Source: an uncultured Lachnospiraceae bacterium (lineage in GTDB: Bacteria; Bacillota; Clostridia; Lachnospirales; Lachnospiraceae). Taken from it: 64,000 nucleotides of DNA. The position numbers and the translations under genes are program-made. The DNA is taken from positions 62,001-126,000 of the forward strand of contig CATLAK010000003.1 in assembly GCA_949878435.1 (NCBI GenBank). Reading direction: 5' to 3'. The notes beneath the pieces were generated by a model that had not been told where the DNA came from, made no database searches, and worked only from the letters and a program-made list of their open reading frames with translations. The first letter of the stretch is position 1, and each line of letters starts with the position of its first letter. Shown here piece by piece: positions 43,343 through 51,862 of the stretch.

Positions 43343-43945
43343 ATGATTTACGCCGCACAAAATGCTAATATTTATACAACTCCGCATAAAGACATCTTGG
43401 CGCATCTCCAAAACTTAATTCCATACAGCTTCCTCTCTGCTGCTGGAGTCCTCGCCTTTGATATCCCCAGGACTTATTGTAATTTCCGGCAAATCTCTTT
43501 CGGGCACAGTTTCTCCCTCTCTTACATGTACTGTCTTTTCAGGGCAGGTAAGGAATTTAAGTTTCTCCCGGTTGCATTCCATATTCCCGAGGGCGTCACC
43601 GGCGAAATCTATCAGTGTATGGATTATATCCGCAGTCATACCAACGAACCGATCAGCATCAATGACATCGCCCGGCAGATCCACCGGAGCAGTTCCTATA
43701 CCATGAAGCATTTTAAAGAAGAATTGGGTATGCCCATCAGCGCCTATATTACAAAGTGCCGTCTGGAGGATGCCAAAAGACTGCTGGCATACAGCGATAA
43801 AAGCCTAGCAGAAATCAGTGCATACCTGTGTTTCTCAAGCCAGGCCTATTTTCAAAACGTATTCAAAAAGCAGTATGGAATCACTCCCTTACAATACCGC
43901 AAGCAAGGATACGCATCTAAGACTTCTTTAAAAAGAATCCTTTGA
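43343..43945 (+). CDS. AraC-family regulator, short form
   Basis: A 200-residue protein whose C-terminal 100 residues are a clear AraC/XylS double helix-turn-helix (ISINDIARQIHRSSSYTMKH, then AEISAYLCFSSQAYFQNVFK and YGITPLQYRKQ). The N-terminal 90 residues do not resemble a complete sensor domain, so the gene may be truncated at its 5-prime end. Its ATG follows the oxidoreductase fragment stop with no clear ribosome site. DNA binding is likely; expression is uncertain. Confidence 0.65.
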   Translation: MIYAAQNANIYTTPHKDILAHLQNLIPYSFLSAAGVLAFDIPRTYCNFRQISFGHSFSLSYMYCLFRAGKEFKFLPVAFHIPEGVTGEIYQCMDYIRSHTNEPISINDIARQIHRSSSYTMKHFKEELGMPISAYITKCRLEDAKRLLAYSDKSLAEISAYLCFSSQAYFQNVFKKQYGITPLQYRKQGYASKTSLKRIL

Positions 43946-43961
43946 CGAAAAGAGGGCACTG

Positions 43962-45254
43962 TCACTCCTCTCGCCGGACAGTATCCCCCCTTTTAAATTC
44001 TCTGGTGGCAGACAAAATAATTACGCTTTCTAAATCCAGCATTCCTTCTTCAACGGCTGCCCAGTTCTCATTTTTATCAATCACCTGCACATTTACTTCA
44101 TCCACATAATATTCCTGCCCGAGAATCCCTTCTCTTTCTTTCACCACATAGACATAATTTCTGTCATTGTCTGTATGAAGGGCAGCGGCAGGCAGACAAA
44201 GCCTGTGCTTCTCGCCCGTATCAGATCTTGCGATGCTTCCCGCCAGCCCCGGGATTCCCATGTTTTCAGGCAGCTCTACCAATACCTCATATTTCCCAGG
44301 AATACTCCTGCTCTCCGCAAGATAAGCAACTTTCTCTTCCAGTACCTTGCCTTTTCCCTCTAACTCCACCAAGATCTCATCTCCCAGGCCGATATACTTT
44401 TTCTGCTCTTCATCTAAAGTAACTTTCAGCTGACAGGGAAGGGTCTCGTCAGATAAAAGCAGGACCGCAGTGTCCGGCACCCGCTCTCCCGGTCTTACAA
44501 GCACTTCCGTGACCACGCCGCTATAGGGCGCCGTCACCGCCCCCTGACTCTCCAGCACGCTCTGATATTCCTGCATCTTTTCGGAGAGGGATGCCCGCTC
44601 TAATTGCGTTCTTTCCAGTTCTGCCGTGACTTCCTCCGGAAGCAAAAGGTCCTCCACCGCCCTTTCCGCCTGTTTTACCGCCTCGTCCCGCCTAGCCTTG
44701 GCATCCGCCTCGCCGTATGCGGCGCTTTGCAGCGCATCCTTCAATGCCTCGTCGCCGCCCTCTTCCTCCAAGTCCTCCTGTGCCCTGACATAGCTTTCAA
44801 GGGCGCGCCCAACTTGGGTGTCCTCGATTCTGGCAGTGGTGTCATAATCTTCTCTCGCCCGGGCAAGTTCTAACTCCTTCTTTTGCCGGGCAATTTCCTG
44901 ATTGTTCAAAATAGCGTTTATCTGAAGGGAAAGCTGAGCAATCTCGTCCTGTTTCTCGTCCATCAGCTCTTTTAGGTCTGCAAGATCGATCTGCATCAAA
45001 ACATCCCCTTCCTCCACCCGTTCGCCTTCCTTGGCATAAATCGAATCGATTCTGACCCCCGGCAGATAGGTCACCGTCTTTTCCCCTCCTGCCACCACGA
45101 TTCCTTCCGCTTCCACTTTGTGCTCTATGTATTTCGTCTCCGGCTGACAGGTGGTCACCATAGGAAGCCGATATGCGTAGACGCTTTTAGAGATCACTGT
45201 GCAAATAACCATAAATACCAAAAAGGCAGCAAATCCTGCCATTACTTTTTTCAT
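43962..45254 (-). CDS. HlyD/RND-type adaptor protein
   Basis: A 430-residue membrane-fusion adaptor. One N-terminal membrane helix (about 5-25) is followed by a biotinyl-lipoyl half motif (VDSIYAKEGERVEEGDVLM-like region), a long coiled coil (about 95-205), the second lipoyl half (VTAPYSGVVTEVLVRPGERV) and beta-barrel domains. Such proteins bridge export pumps and the cell wall. It follows the ABC permease genes by 30 bp, yet no exporter ATPase or permease is next to it. Its partner may be elsewhere. Confidence 0.85.
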   Translation of the reverse strand: MKKVMAGFAAFLVFMVICTVISKSVYAYRLPMVTTCQPETKYIEHKVEAEGIVVAGGEKTVTYLPGVRIDSIYAKEGERVEEGDVLMQIDLADLKELMDEKQDEIAQLSLQINAILNNQEIARQKKELELARAREDYDTTARIEDTQVGRALESYVRAQEDLEEEGGDEALKDALQSAAYGEADAKARRDEAVKQAERAVEDLLLPEEVTAELERTQLERASLSEKMQEYQSVLESQGAVTAPYSGVVTEVLVRPGERVPDTAVLLLSDETLPCQLKVTLDEEQKKYIGLGDEILVELEGKGKVLEEKVAYLAESRSIPGKYEVLVELPENMGIPGLAGSIARSDTGEKHRLCLPAAALHTDNDRNYVYVVKEREGILGQEYYVDEVNVQVIDKNENWAAVEEGMLDLESVIILSATREFKRGDTVRREE

Positions 45255-45284
45255 CGCTCTGTCCTCTCCTCTATCGTTTTTCCG

Positions 45285-46166
45285 TTACTCCTTCAGCCCT
45301 GAATAGATGATTCCCTGTTCCAGATAATCCTGCCCCATCACGAATACGAACACCGCCGGTATCAACATGATCACGCTGACGCAAAAGGCATATCCCGCCT
45401 GCCCTAAAGTAATCTCCGGCAGGTACAGGGAAAGCGGCCATAAGGCTTTTTCTTCCAAAAACGCCATGGGCTGTTCCATCAAATTCCAGTATTCCAAAAA
45501 GCCCAGCACCATGGCAGAGAGCAGACCGCTTTTTCCCAGGGGAAGCCCTAATTTAACAAAAATCGCAAGTTCGCCAGCGCCGTCGATCCGCGCCGCCTCC
45601 AAAATCTGGGGCGGGATGCTCCGAAATCCCCCGTAGGATAAGAAAACCGGAAAGGTGGAAAAGACTGCCGGAAGGATAATCGCCTGATGGGTGTTTAACA
45701 GGTGCAGCTTATTTAATACCAGATAACTGGAAAGCATGGTCACCTGAAAGGGCAGAAGCATCAGCACCACATAAAGGGCGAACAATGCCCTGCTTCCCTT
45801 TACCGGATAAACGGCAAAGCCCCACGCCCCGGGGACTGCCACCAGGAGCTGTCCCGCCAGAATGCATCCTGCCAGTTTCATGGAATTCCAGAACAATACA
45901 AAAAACTGGGGCGTCTCAAACAAAAGCTTTTTATAATTTGCAAAGGATGGATAATCCGGCATCATCTTCCAGCTGATAAACTCTGCTCCCTCCGCGAACA
46001 TTGCGCTAAGATATCCTGAAAGTTCATAGGTATCCATCAGGGAACCCGACAGTAAAAGCAAAAGCGGCAGGATTACCAGCACCGTGGGAATCAGCAGCAG
46101 AAAAAGGGCAAAGCCTTTTTCCGCATTTTTTATTATTTTTTGTTCTTTTATTTTAAAGCCTGTCAT
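45285..46166 (-). CDS. MalG-type ABC permease
   Basis: A 293-residue inner permease of a CUT1-type carbohydrate importer with about six membrane segments. The EAA loop that contacts the ATPase reads EAARIDGAGELAIFVKLGLP. It begins 1 bp after the stop of the partner permease gene. An ATPase gene is absent; CUT1 importers often share a general MsmX-like ATPase encoded elsewhere. Confidence 0.88.
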   Translation of the reverse strand: MTGFKIKEQKIIKNAEKGFALFLLLIPTVLVILPLLLLLSGSLMDTYELSGYLSAMFAEGAEFISWKMMPDYPSFANYKKLLFETPQFFVLFWNSMKLAGCILAGQLLVAVPGAWGFAVYPVKGSRALFALYVVLMLLPFQVTMLSSYLVLNKLHLLNTHQAIILPAVFSTFPVFLSYGGFRSIPPQILEAARIDGAGELAIFVKLGLPLGKSGLLSAMVLGFLEYWNLMEQPMAFLEEKALWPLSLYLPEITLGQAGYAFCVSVIMLIPAVFVFVMGQDYLEQGIIYSGLKE

Positions 46167-46167
46167 T

Positions 46168-47031
46168 TTATCCTTCTCCTTTATCCCACAGCCTTTGCAG
46201 CAGAAGGATCACCATCATCAGAAAGCCGCCTGTGCACACCGCCGCTGCCGCCATTTTATCCAGTTCCAGATTCACGAACCAGTTGTTGAACAAATGCTGC
46301 AGAAGGTAAATACTCTTATCTGGATAAGCCCCCGCTGTAAGGTACGCCTCCCGATAAATCTTAAAGGAGTTCAGAAAGGACAGCACAACTATCGTGTAAA
46401 GGCTTCCTTTCAGATTAGGCAGAATCACATACCAAAGCCGCTGCCATTTTCCCGCGCCGTCCACCCTTGCAGCCTCCAAAAGCTGGACTGGGATGCTTAA
46501 AATACCCGCCATCCACAAAGTAACGGTATAGCCCATGTTTTTCCACACATAGCTTCCTGTGAGCACCCAAAAAGCATCCCCCGATCCTAAATATTCTCTA
46601 TGCACCTCGCCCCACAGTCCCGTCCACGCGCCCAGGCTGGTGAGAAACAGGTTCAAAAACCCCTGCTTGTAAAACGTCATTTTCCACACCAGCACAATGG
46701 TTGCCGTGGGCATGGCAAATGGGAATAGATAAAGAGATTTGATCCATCCTTTCTTTTTAAGACCACAGAGCAGCAACGCTGCTGCAAATCCTGACAGCAC
46801 CAAGAGCGGTATGCCCACCAATGTAAATCGGAATGTGTTCTTCACTGCCAGCAAAAATGCCTGATTTTGAAAAACGGACTGGTAATTTTTAATTCCGTTA
46901 AAGTCTCCCGTCACTGCCTCTAAGAACGACCTGCGCACCACATCTCCAAAAGGCGCCAGCACAAAGAGCAGGATTCCCGCAAATCCGGGGAAGACAAAGA
47001 AGCAGAAAAATCTTGTTTTCTTTTTTGCCAT
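46168..47031 (-). CDS. MalF-type ABC permease
   Basis: A 287-residue permease with about six membrane segments, starting KTRFFCFFVFPGFAGILLFV. Its EAA loop is EAARVDGAGKWQRLWYVILP. It forms the channel with the MalG-type protein encoded next. It starts 12 bp after the binding-protein gene, so all four genes make one operon. Confidence 0.88.
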   Translation of the reverse strand: MAKKKTRFFCFFVFPGFAGILLFVLAPFGDVVRRSFLEAVTGDFNGIKNYQSVFQNQAFLLAVKNTFRFTLVGIPLLVLSGFAAALLLCGLKKKGWIKSLYLFPFAMPTATIVLVWKMTFYKQGFLNLFLTSLGAWTGLWGEVHREYLGSGDAFWVLTGSYVWKNMGYTVTLWMAGILSIPVQLLEAARVDGAGKWQRLWYVILPNLKGSLYTIVVLSFLNSFKIYREAYLTAGAYPDKSIYLLQHLFNNWFVNLELDKMAAAAVCTGGFLMMVILLLQRLWDKGEG

Positions 47032-47043
47032 AAAACCGCCTCT

Positions 47044-49530
47044 CTACTCCGACATATAGATTGCAAGCTGCTGCCAGATGGCATCTAAGGTCTCCTCAAG
47101 GCTTTGACCGCCCTGTATATACTTTGCGCCCTCTTCAAACACTGCCTCCTCAAAAACAGTATCCTCGATATAAGGGGTGTCCGCACTTTCCATCCATCCC
47201 TCAAGGGTCTTTATTTCCTCCTCATCCGGGAAATAGACATCCAGATTCACTTCCACACCATCCTCATCTACCATTGCCATCGACCCATACTGATTGTTTT
47301 CACCCAGATATTCTTCTTCCGGTGTAAAGAGTTCTTCAAGCGCCTCTTTATTGACGGCTAGCCCGCCCAACGCGCACTGATTTTCTTTGCCCAGGAACGC
47401 CTTCAGGAAATCCACCGCTAATTCCTTTTTGGAGGATGAGGCGCTGATGCCCAGCATGGTCTGAGGCACAAAGATGTTGCTGCAAAGTCCGGTCATAGGC
47501 ACCAGCAGCGTATCCTCGTATCCCTTTGCCTTGGCGGCGGAAGTGATATCAAAATAGCCATAAGGGTATGTGGTCATACCTGCCATGAACTGGGTATAAT
47601 CCCCCACGTACTCTAAGGTATTTAGACCATACAGGGAAAGCTCGTATTCCCATTTATCTCCATACAGCTCTGAACACCAGCTGCCGGAATCGTTATACCT
47701 GTCTATGCTCTTTTGAGAGATGCCATCCATCTGCGCATCGTAGATTCTTTTAATCTGCACAAGGAATGCTTCCACTGCTTCCCGGTCTATTTCGCCGTTG
47801 TCCTTTTTCCATGCGGGTGCACTTGCCACGGCAAAGACCTTCATAATTCCTTTTTCGGAACAAATACCCAGGATATCTTTTTCGGGATGATCCGCCCGAA
47901 TCTGTTCCACTTCGTCCGCCACAGTGACAAGATCTTTCATCCCTGCAACATACTGTTCTCTCCCCAGCATAACCGGAAGGGCTACCTGTCCTGGCGCAGC
48001 ATAAATACCGGTATAGGCGCTATCCTCTCTCTTCAATGCCTGAAAAAGATTTTCAAACAGTTCTTCCTCCTTAGAAAGTCCCTCTATCGTGCCGCTTAAA
48101 TCCAGAAGCAGTCCCTTTTCGATGTAGGAATCCATGGGAAGTTCATCCAGCATCAAAAGATCGGGACCTTCCCCCGCCATGATTTCTGTATTCAACTTTT
48201 TGAGCGCATCCTCTCTGGTAATACCAGTGGTTATGCCGCTGCCCTCTGCCATGCCAATCTCATATTCCACAAATACGTCAGGATGGCTGACCTGATAGAG
48301 AGAAATTGCCGTCCTAAGGTCATAGCTTTCCTCAAGACTGTATAATTTTAATGTCTTGCTGGGAACAGAAGGCATATCAGGGTCGAAGGAAAATCTCACT
48401 AATTTGCCGCTGTTAAAGACGGCAAGAAATACTTCCTCTTCCAGCATAACCATATCTTTGATGCCATATTGAGGACTTCCCAGACGGGAAAGCGCGCCGT
48501 CAATCAGCTGCTCCACCCCTTCTTCGCCGATCACATGACGGTGCAGTCCTTTTTTACCTGCCAAATATAACGCGCCCTCTGTGTCAAAGAAATACGTAAG
48601 GTCATACCAGCTTCCGCCATTAAATCCCCGCTCGCCGTACTGCTCCTCCACAAACGCCTTAAGTACAGAATCTTCTATGTATTCCTTTTGATCCATGTCA
48701 TAAATGAGCGGGGTCTTAAAATCATACCCGTCTATGATCATCTTATTTTTGCTGAACTGAATCTGCATGGGTCTGCCCTCCAGCGTAAGATAAGACTCCG
48801 TGCTGCCATCCTCTTTGACTTCGTAAATCGTATCCCCATAGGTGGTTACGAAAATCCTTCCGGTATCCGACATCCAGATTCTGTTAGGGTACATTTCATC
48901 TTCTGTAACAGAAAGGGTAATTGGGATGACTGTTCCATCCGCCTTGACCAGCGCACACTCCGGCGACAGATTGAATACGGAATCGGATTCCTGTGCATCC
49001 TCTTCCTCCTCTGCGCCGCCTTCACTTCCTTCTCCCTCGGCACCTGCTGTGCTGCCTTCGCTTCCGTCTTCTTCCGCATCTGCTGTAGTGTCTGCGCTTC
49101 CTTCCTCTTCCCCATCTTCTGCAACATCTTCCCCAGCATGATTTCTTGCCTCGTAGTCATCGTAGATAATTCCCAAGCTGCCGTCTTCTGTCATCTGTAC
49201 ATCCATGACATAGGTCCTACTCAGTTTGTCTTCCAGCCAGTCACTGTTCTCACTTTCCCATGTGGTTCCATTATCCTTAGACTTTAGGACACCCATCTGA
49301 CGGTCCGTGATCAGCAATGTTCCATCCGAAAGCCTTCTCATTCCGCTGACGGTTCCAACCATCTCGGCTAAATCAATCTCTTCCTCCGCGTACCGTCCCA
49401 TGGCAGCGTCCGGCTCCCCGCCGGTGGGCGCTGTGCTGCTTCCTTCCGTCACGCTGGTACAGCCTGCCGCCAATGTCATCAGCGCTGCCATGAGCAGACA
49501 GATAAATCTTTTGCCTGATTTTTGCTTCAT
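47044..49530 (-). CDS. very large ABC solute-binding lipoprotein, propeller-like N-terminus
   Basis: An 828-residue lipoprotein (lipobox AAGC, Cys24). Residues about 45-375 look like a beta-propeller or BNR-type module (GTVSGMRRLSDGTLLITD, SKDNGTTWES), interrupted by an acidic Gly/Ser/Glu-rich low-complexity insert at about 125-165. Residues about 385-828 are a family 1 solute-binding domain (LRTAISLYQVSHPDVFVEYE, then IMAGEGPDLLMLDELP). The normal length for the family is about 420, so this is a fusion. The ATG at 49530 has GGAAGGAG 8 bp upstream. A BlaI-like dyad precedes the operon. Confidence 0.85.
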   Translation of the reverse strand: MKQKSGKRFICLLMAALMTLAAGCTSVTEGSSTAPTGGEPDAAMGRYAEEEIDLAEMVGTVSGMRRLSDGTLLITDRQMGVLKSKDNGTTWESENSDWLEDKLSRTYVMDVQMTEDGSLGIIYDDYEARNHAGEDVAEDGEEEGSADTTADAEEDGSEGSTAGAEGEGSEGGAEEEEDAQESDSVFNLSPECALVKADGTVIPITLSVTEDEMYPNRIWMSDTGRIFVTTYGDTIYEVKEDGSTESYLTLEGRPMQIQFSKNKMIIDGYDFKTPLIYDMDQKEYIEDSVLKAFVEEQYGERGFNGGSWYDLTYFFDTEGALYLAGKKGLHRHVIGEEGVEQLIDGALSRLGSPQYGIKDMVMLEEEVFLAVFNSGKLVRFSFDPDMPSVPSKTLKLYSLEESYDLRTAISLYQVSHPDVFVEYEIGMAEGSGITTGITREDALKKLNTEIMAGEGPDLLMLDELPMDSYIEKGLLLDLSGTIEGLSKEEELFENLFQALKREDSAYTGIYAAPGQVALPVMLGREQYVAGMKDLVTVADEVEQIRADHPEKDILGICSEKGIMKVFAVASAPAWKKDNGEIDREAVEAFLVQIKRIYDAQMDGISQKSIDRYNDSGSWCSELYGDKWEYELSLYGLNTLEYVGDYTQFMAGMTTYPYGYFDITSAAKAKGYEDTLLVPMTGLCSNIFVPQTMLGISASSSKKELAVDFLKAFLGKENQCALGGLAVNKEALEELFTPEEEYLGENNQYGSMAMVDEDGVEVNLDVYFPDEEEIKTLEGWMESADTPYIEDTVFEEAVFEEGAKYIQGGQSLEETLDAIWQQLAIYMSE

Positions 49531-49592
49531 TTTCGATACTCCTTCCACTTTAACAATCAGCCATTATGCTTGGCAAATTCCCTAAAAGCAAA

Positions 49593-49639
49593 CATGACTA
49601 CTGTGATAGTCTTTTAATTAGACTATCACAGTAGTCATG
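49593..49639. promoter_or_regulatory. BlaI-like operator before the ABC operon
   Basis: CATGACTACTGTGATAGTC (49593-49611) and GACTATCACAGTAGTCATG (49621-49639) are a perfect 19-bp inverted repeat with a 9-bp AT-rich centre. The same dyad in weaker form lies before blaI at 51786-51835. TACTGTGATAGT-type dyads suit BlaI/MecI winged-helix repressors. It lies 63 bp before the binding-protein ATG, overlapping the expected promoter. Confidence 0.78.
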
Positions 49640-49728
49640 TCATGTCAACCATAATGTCACACCAACCTGCACAAAAAGGCACTTTCATATTGCATGTGTT
49701 TCGCGCAAAAAGGCACTTCTAAATTTAT

Positions 49729-51309
49729 CTACCACCATAACTCTGAATATGCTCTAGATTCTTTTGGCGATAAATGAATCAGACCGACAATCTCTCCTTC
49801 CTCATTCCGGTCAGTGACTACCCCCGTGTCGCCATAAGTACCGTCTGCCGACTGGCTCGCCAACCTTCCCCTGAACCCGGTTTCCACTTCATTATCTGCC
49901 CAAAAATAAATAGGTTCTCCTTCATAATAAAGCTGGTAATCGCTATCACTTATTTCTGCACTGAGTCCATATATACCAAATTCATCAACCAATCTTTCAA
50001 TAAACTGTCTCGTACTGTCTGTCAGATACGCACTTTCCTCCACCGTTACTGCTTCCGACGAAGCGCTTACCGCATACTCTATGCCTTCACGCTCATTTGT
50101 CTGTTCGATTACGTCCTGCGCATTCGTCGTGTACTCCGCAGCTCCATAATCCTGCGTAACCGTTACCGCCTGTATCGCATCGGCTGCATATTCCTGTTCC
50201 TGCAAAGAGGAATGCACATCCTCCGCCACATTTACCGCCGTCCCCTCTACCAAAGCCACATTGATCTGTCCGCTGTCAGTTTCCGATACGTCAAATGCCG
50301 CTGACCGCATAGCATAAGCCTCGGAATTTGTGACAAAAAAAGCAGTTAAAGCCATACTGACCGCAAAAACAGCTGCCAACACGCCCGTAAGGGTCGTCTT
50401 TTTAAATGTCATGACCGCTACAATCCGCTCCTTCACGGCATTTTTTCCAAATCCCAGCCCTGTGCCGAACCCCAAATTTTTGCACGATGCCATGGACAGC
50501 AGTGTCATCGCATAATCCCGTCTTTCTCCGCCGCTATGGCGCACCACAGTCTCGTCGCACAAAAGCTCCATATCCCTGTTAAAGAGCAGATACATCACCC
50601 ACACAAGGGGATTGAACCAGTGAACGCACAACGCCAGATGGGCAATCAGTTTTTTCAAATTGTCCCGATGTTTTATATGCACCCATTCATGCCGAAGACA
50701 GAAGCTCATCTCCTCATCTTCCTTTAAGGAAAATCCTTTGGGAAAGACAATCGCCGGATGTATCACCCCATAAGTCACAGGTGTTGCTGTCCGGTCGGAT
50801 ATCTGAAATCTGATATCCCGCAGCTGCTTTTTGTCCTTCTCTTCTTTTGCTGCCAGCAAAATCAGCCTTTCCTTCTCCTGTTCCGGCATGGGAAGTCCTT
50901 CCCTGAACAGCCTGCTGTCCCGCACATAAAGAAAAACGGAACCCAAAAGCATAGCAGCTGTCCCCAGCAGGTAAATAGTTCTCACGATAGTACCTGCATC
51001 CATCCTTTCCGCTTTATCAAAACTTATATTGGCAATTTCAGAGGTCTGCATTTCTCCAAAATGTCCATCGTAAGTTGCAATCGTAACATGATACGCTTTA
51101 TTGTTTATAACCAGACTTCCTGCATCCGCCCAAAGCGTCGGAACGGCAGGAGGAAGCGGGATTGCCAAGGGAACCAGCAGACGCAAAATAGCAATTTCCC
51201 AAAGCAGAACCATCACTTTCTTTGGCAGGCGGTGTATCAACAGGGAGCGAAACAAAACAATCCCTAATATTAAAATTCCCGCCGTCACACTCATCTGTAT
51301 CAGACTCAT
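49729..51309 (-). CDS. BlaR1-like M56 sensor protease
   Basis: A 526-residue membrane protein of the M56 family. N-terminal membrane helices lead to a cytoplasmic zinc protease site RHEWVHIKH (HExxH at 207-211), then a further membrane helix at about 305-330. The extracellular C-terminal part (about 200 residues) has no penicillin-binding SxxK domain, so it is not a beta-lactam sensor of the classic type; an acidic region rich in Ala, Glu and Thr leads to a small beta domain. It follows the BlaI gene by 32 bp and probably cleaves BlaI on an outside signal. Confidence 0.87.
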   Translation of the reverse strand: MSLIQMSVTAGILILGIVLFRSLLIHRLPKKVMVLLWEIAILRLLVPLAIPLPPAVPTLWADAGSLVINNKAYHVTIATYDGHFGEMQTSEIANISFDKAERMDAGTIVRTIYLLGTAAMLLGSVFLYVRDSRLFREGLPMPEQEKERLILLAAKEEKDKKQLRDIRFQISDRTATPVTYGVIHPAIVFPKGFSLKEDEEMSFCLRHEWVHIKHRDNLKKLIAHLALCVHWFNPLVWVMYLLFNRDMELLCDETVVRHSGGERRDYAMTLLSMASCKNLGFGTGLGFGKNAVKERIVAVMTFKKTTLTGVLAAVFAVSMALTAFFVTNSEAYAMRSAAFDVSETDSGQINVALVEGTAVNVAEDVHSSLQEQEYAADAIQAVTVTQDYGAAEYTTNAQDVIEQTNEREGIEYAVSASSEAVTVEESAYLTDSTRQFIERLVDEFGIYGLSAEISDSDYQLYYEGEPIYFWADNEVETGFRGRLASQSADGTYGDTGVVTDRNEEGEIVGLIHLSPKESRAYSELWW

Positions 51310-51341
51310 TTCATACCCTCCTAAATTGTCAGCCCTTCTAC

Positions 51342-51695
51342 TCAGTTCAAGTCATCAATCAGCTTTTTGAGCTGATCCACTTCCTGCTTCGACAACTTCT
51401 TTCCATCCAAAAAAGCAGCGAAAAACTTTTCCTTGGAGCCGTCGAACATCTTATCGATCAGTTCCTCTGTCTCATAGTCCTGCACTTCCTGCCTGGAAAT
51501 CAACGGGCTGCACACAAACCCCGGCTCCTGCCTTTTGATAGCGCCTTTATCCACACATTTTTTAATGACAGTGTAGGTAGTGTTCCTGTTCCATCCAGTC
51601 TCTTCCTTTAAAATCTTTACAATCTGCCCCGCCGGCATTTCCCCCTCCCGCCAAAGCACTTCCATTACCTTTCGTTCCGAATCAAATAATTTCAT
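51342..51695 (-). CDS. BlaI/MecI-family repressor
   Basis: A 117-residue winged-helix repressor: FDSERKVMEVLWREGEMPAG opens the domain and TGWNRNTTYTVIKKCVDKGA is the recognition helix and wing. The C-terminal helices (KLSKQEVDQLKKLIDDL) dimerise and carry the usual protease-sensitive region. I chose the ATG at 51695, with AAAGGA 11 bp upstream; an in-frame ATG 24 bp earlier lacks a site. Likely targets are the dyads at 51786-51835 (own operon) and 49593-49639 (ABC operon). Confidence 0.9.
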   Translation of the reverse strand: MKLFDSERKVMEVLWREGEMPAGQIVKILKEETGWNRNTTYTVIKKCVDKGAIKRQEPGFVCSPLISRQEVQDYETEELIDKMFDGSKEKFFAAFLDGKKLSKQEVDQLKKLIDDLN

Positions 51696-51785
51696 GGTAT
51701 CTTCATTCCTTTCCCGCACATGACTTCTACCGTCAGATCAGCACACATCTTCATTTCCCGGCAGGTATCATTCCCTGTTACAAAA

Positions 51786-51835
51786 ATATGACTACCGAAA
51801 TAGTCTGTACATTTAGACTATCACAGCAGTCATAT
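51786..51835. promoter_or_regulatory. BlaI-like operator before blaI
   Basis: ATATGACTACCGAAATAGTCT pairs imperfectly with AGACTATCACAGCAGTCATA across a short spacer. Its right arm is nearly identical to the right arm of the dyad at 49593-49639 (GACTATCACAG, then AGTCAT). It lies about 90 bp before the blaI start. Confidence 0.72.
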
Positions 51836-51862
51836 CATGTCAAATACAATTTAACTTCTCTT

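Noticed and set aside
48842-49141. Serine/proline-rich frame on the plus strand
   Set aside because: It is the antisense of the acidic low-complexity linker of the binding lipoprotein; no ribosome site or family similarity.
49729-51695. Beta-lactam resistance regulator
   Set aside because: The M56 protein lacks a penicillin-binding domain and there is no beta-lactamase or PBP2a gene in the window.
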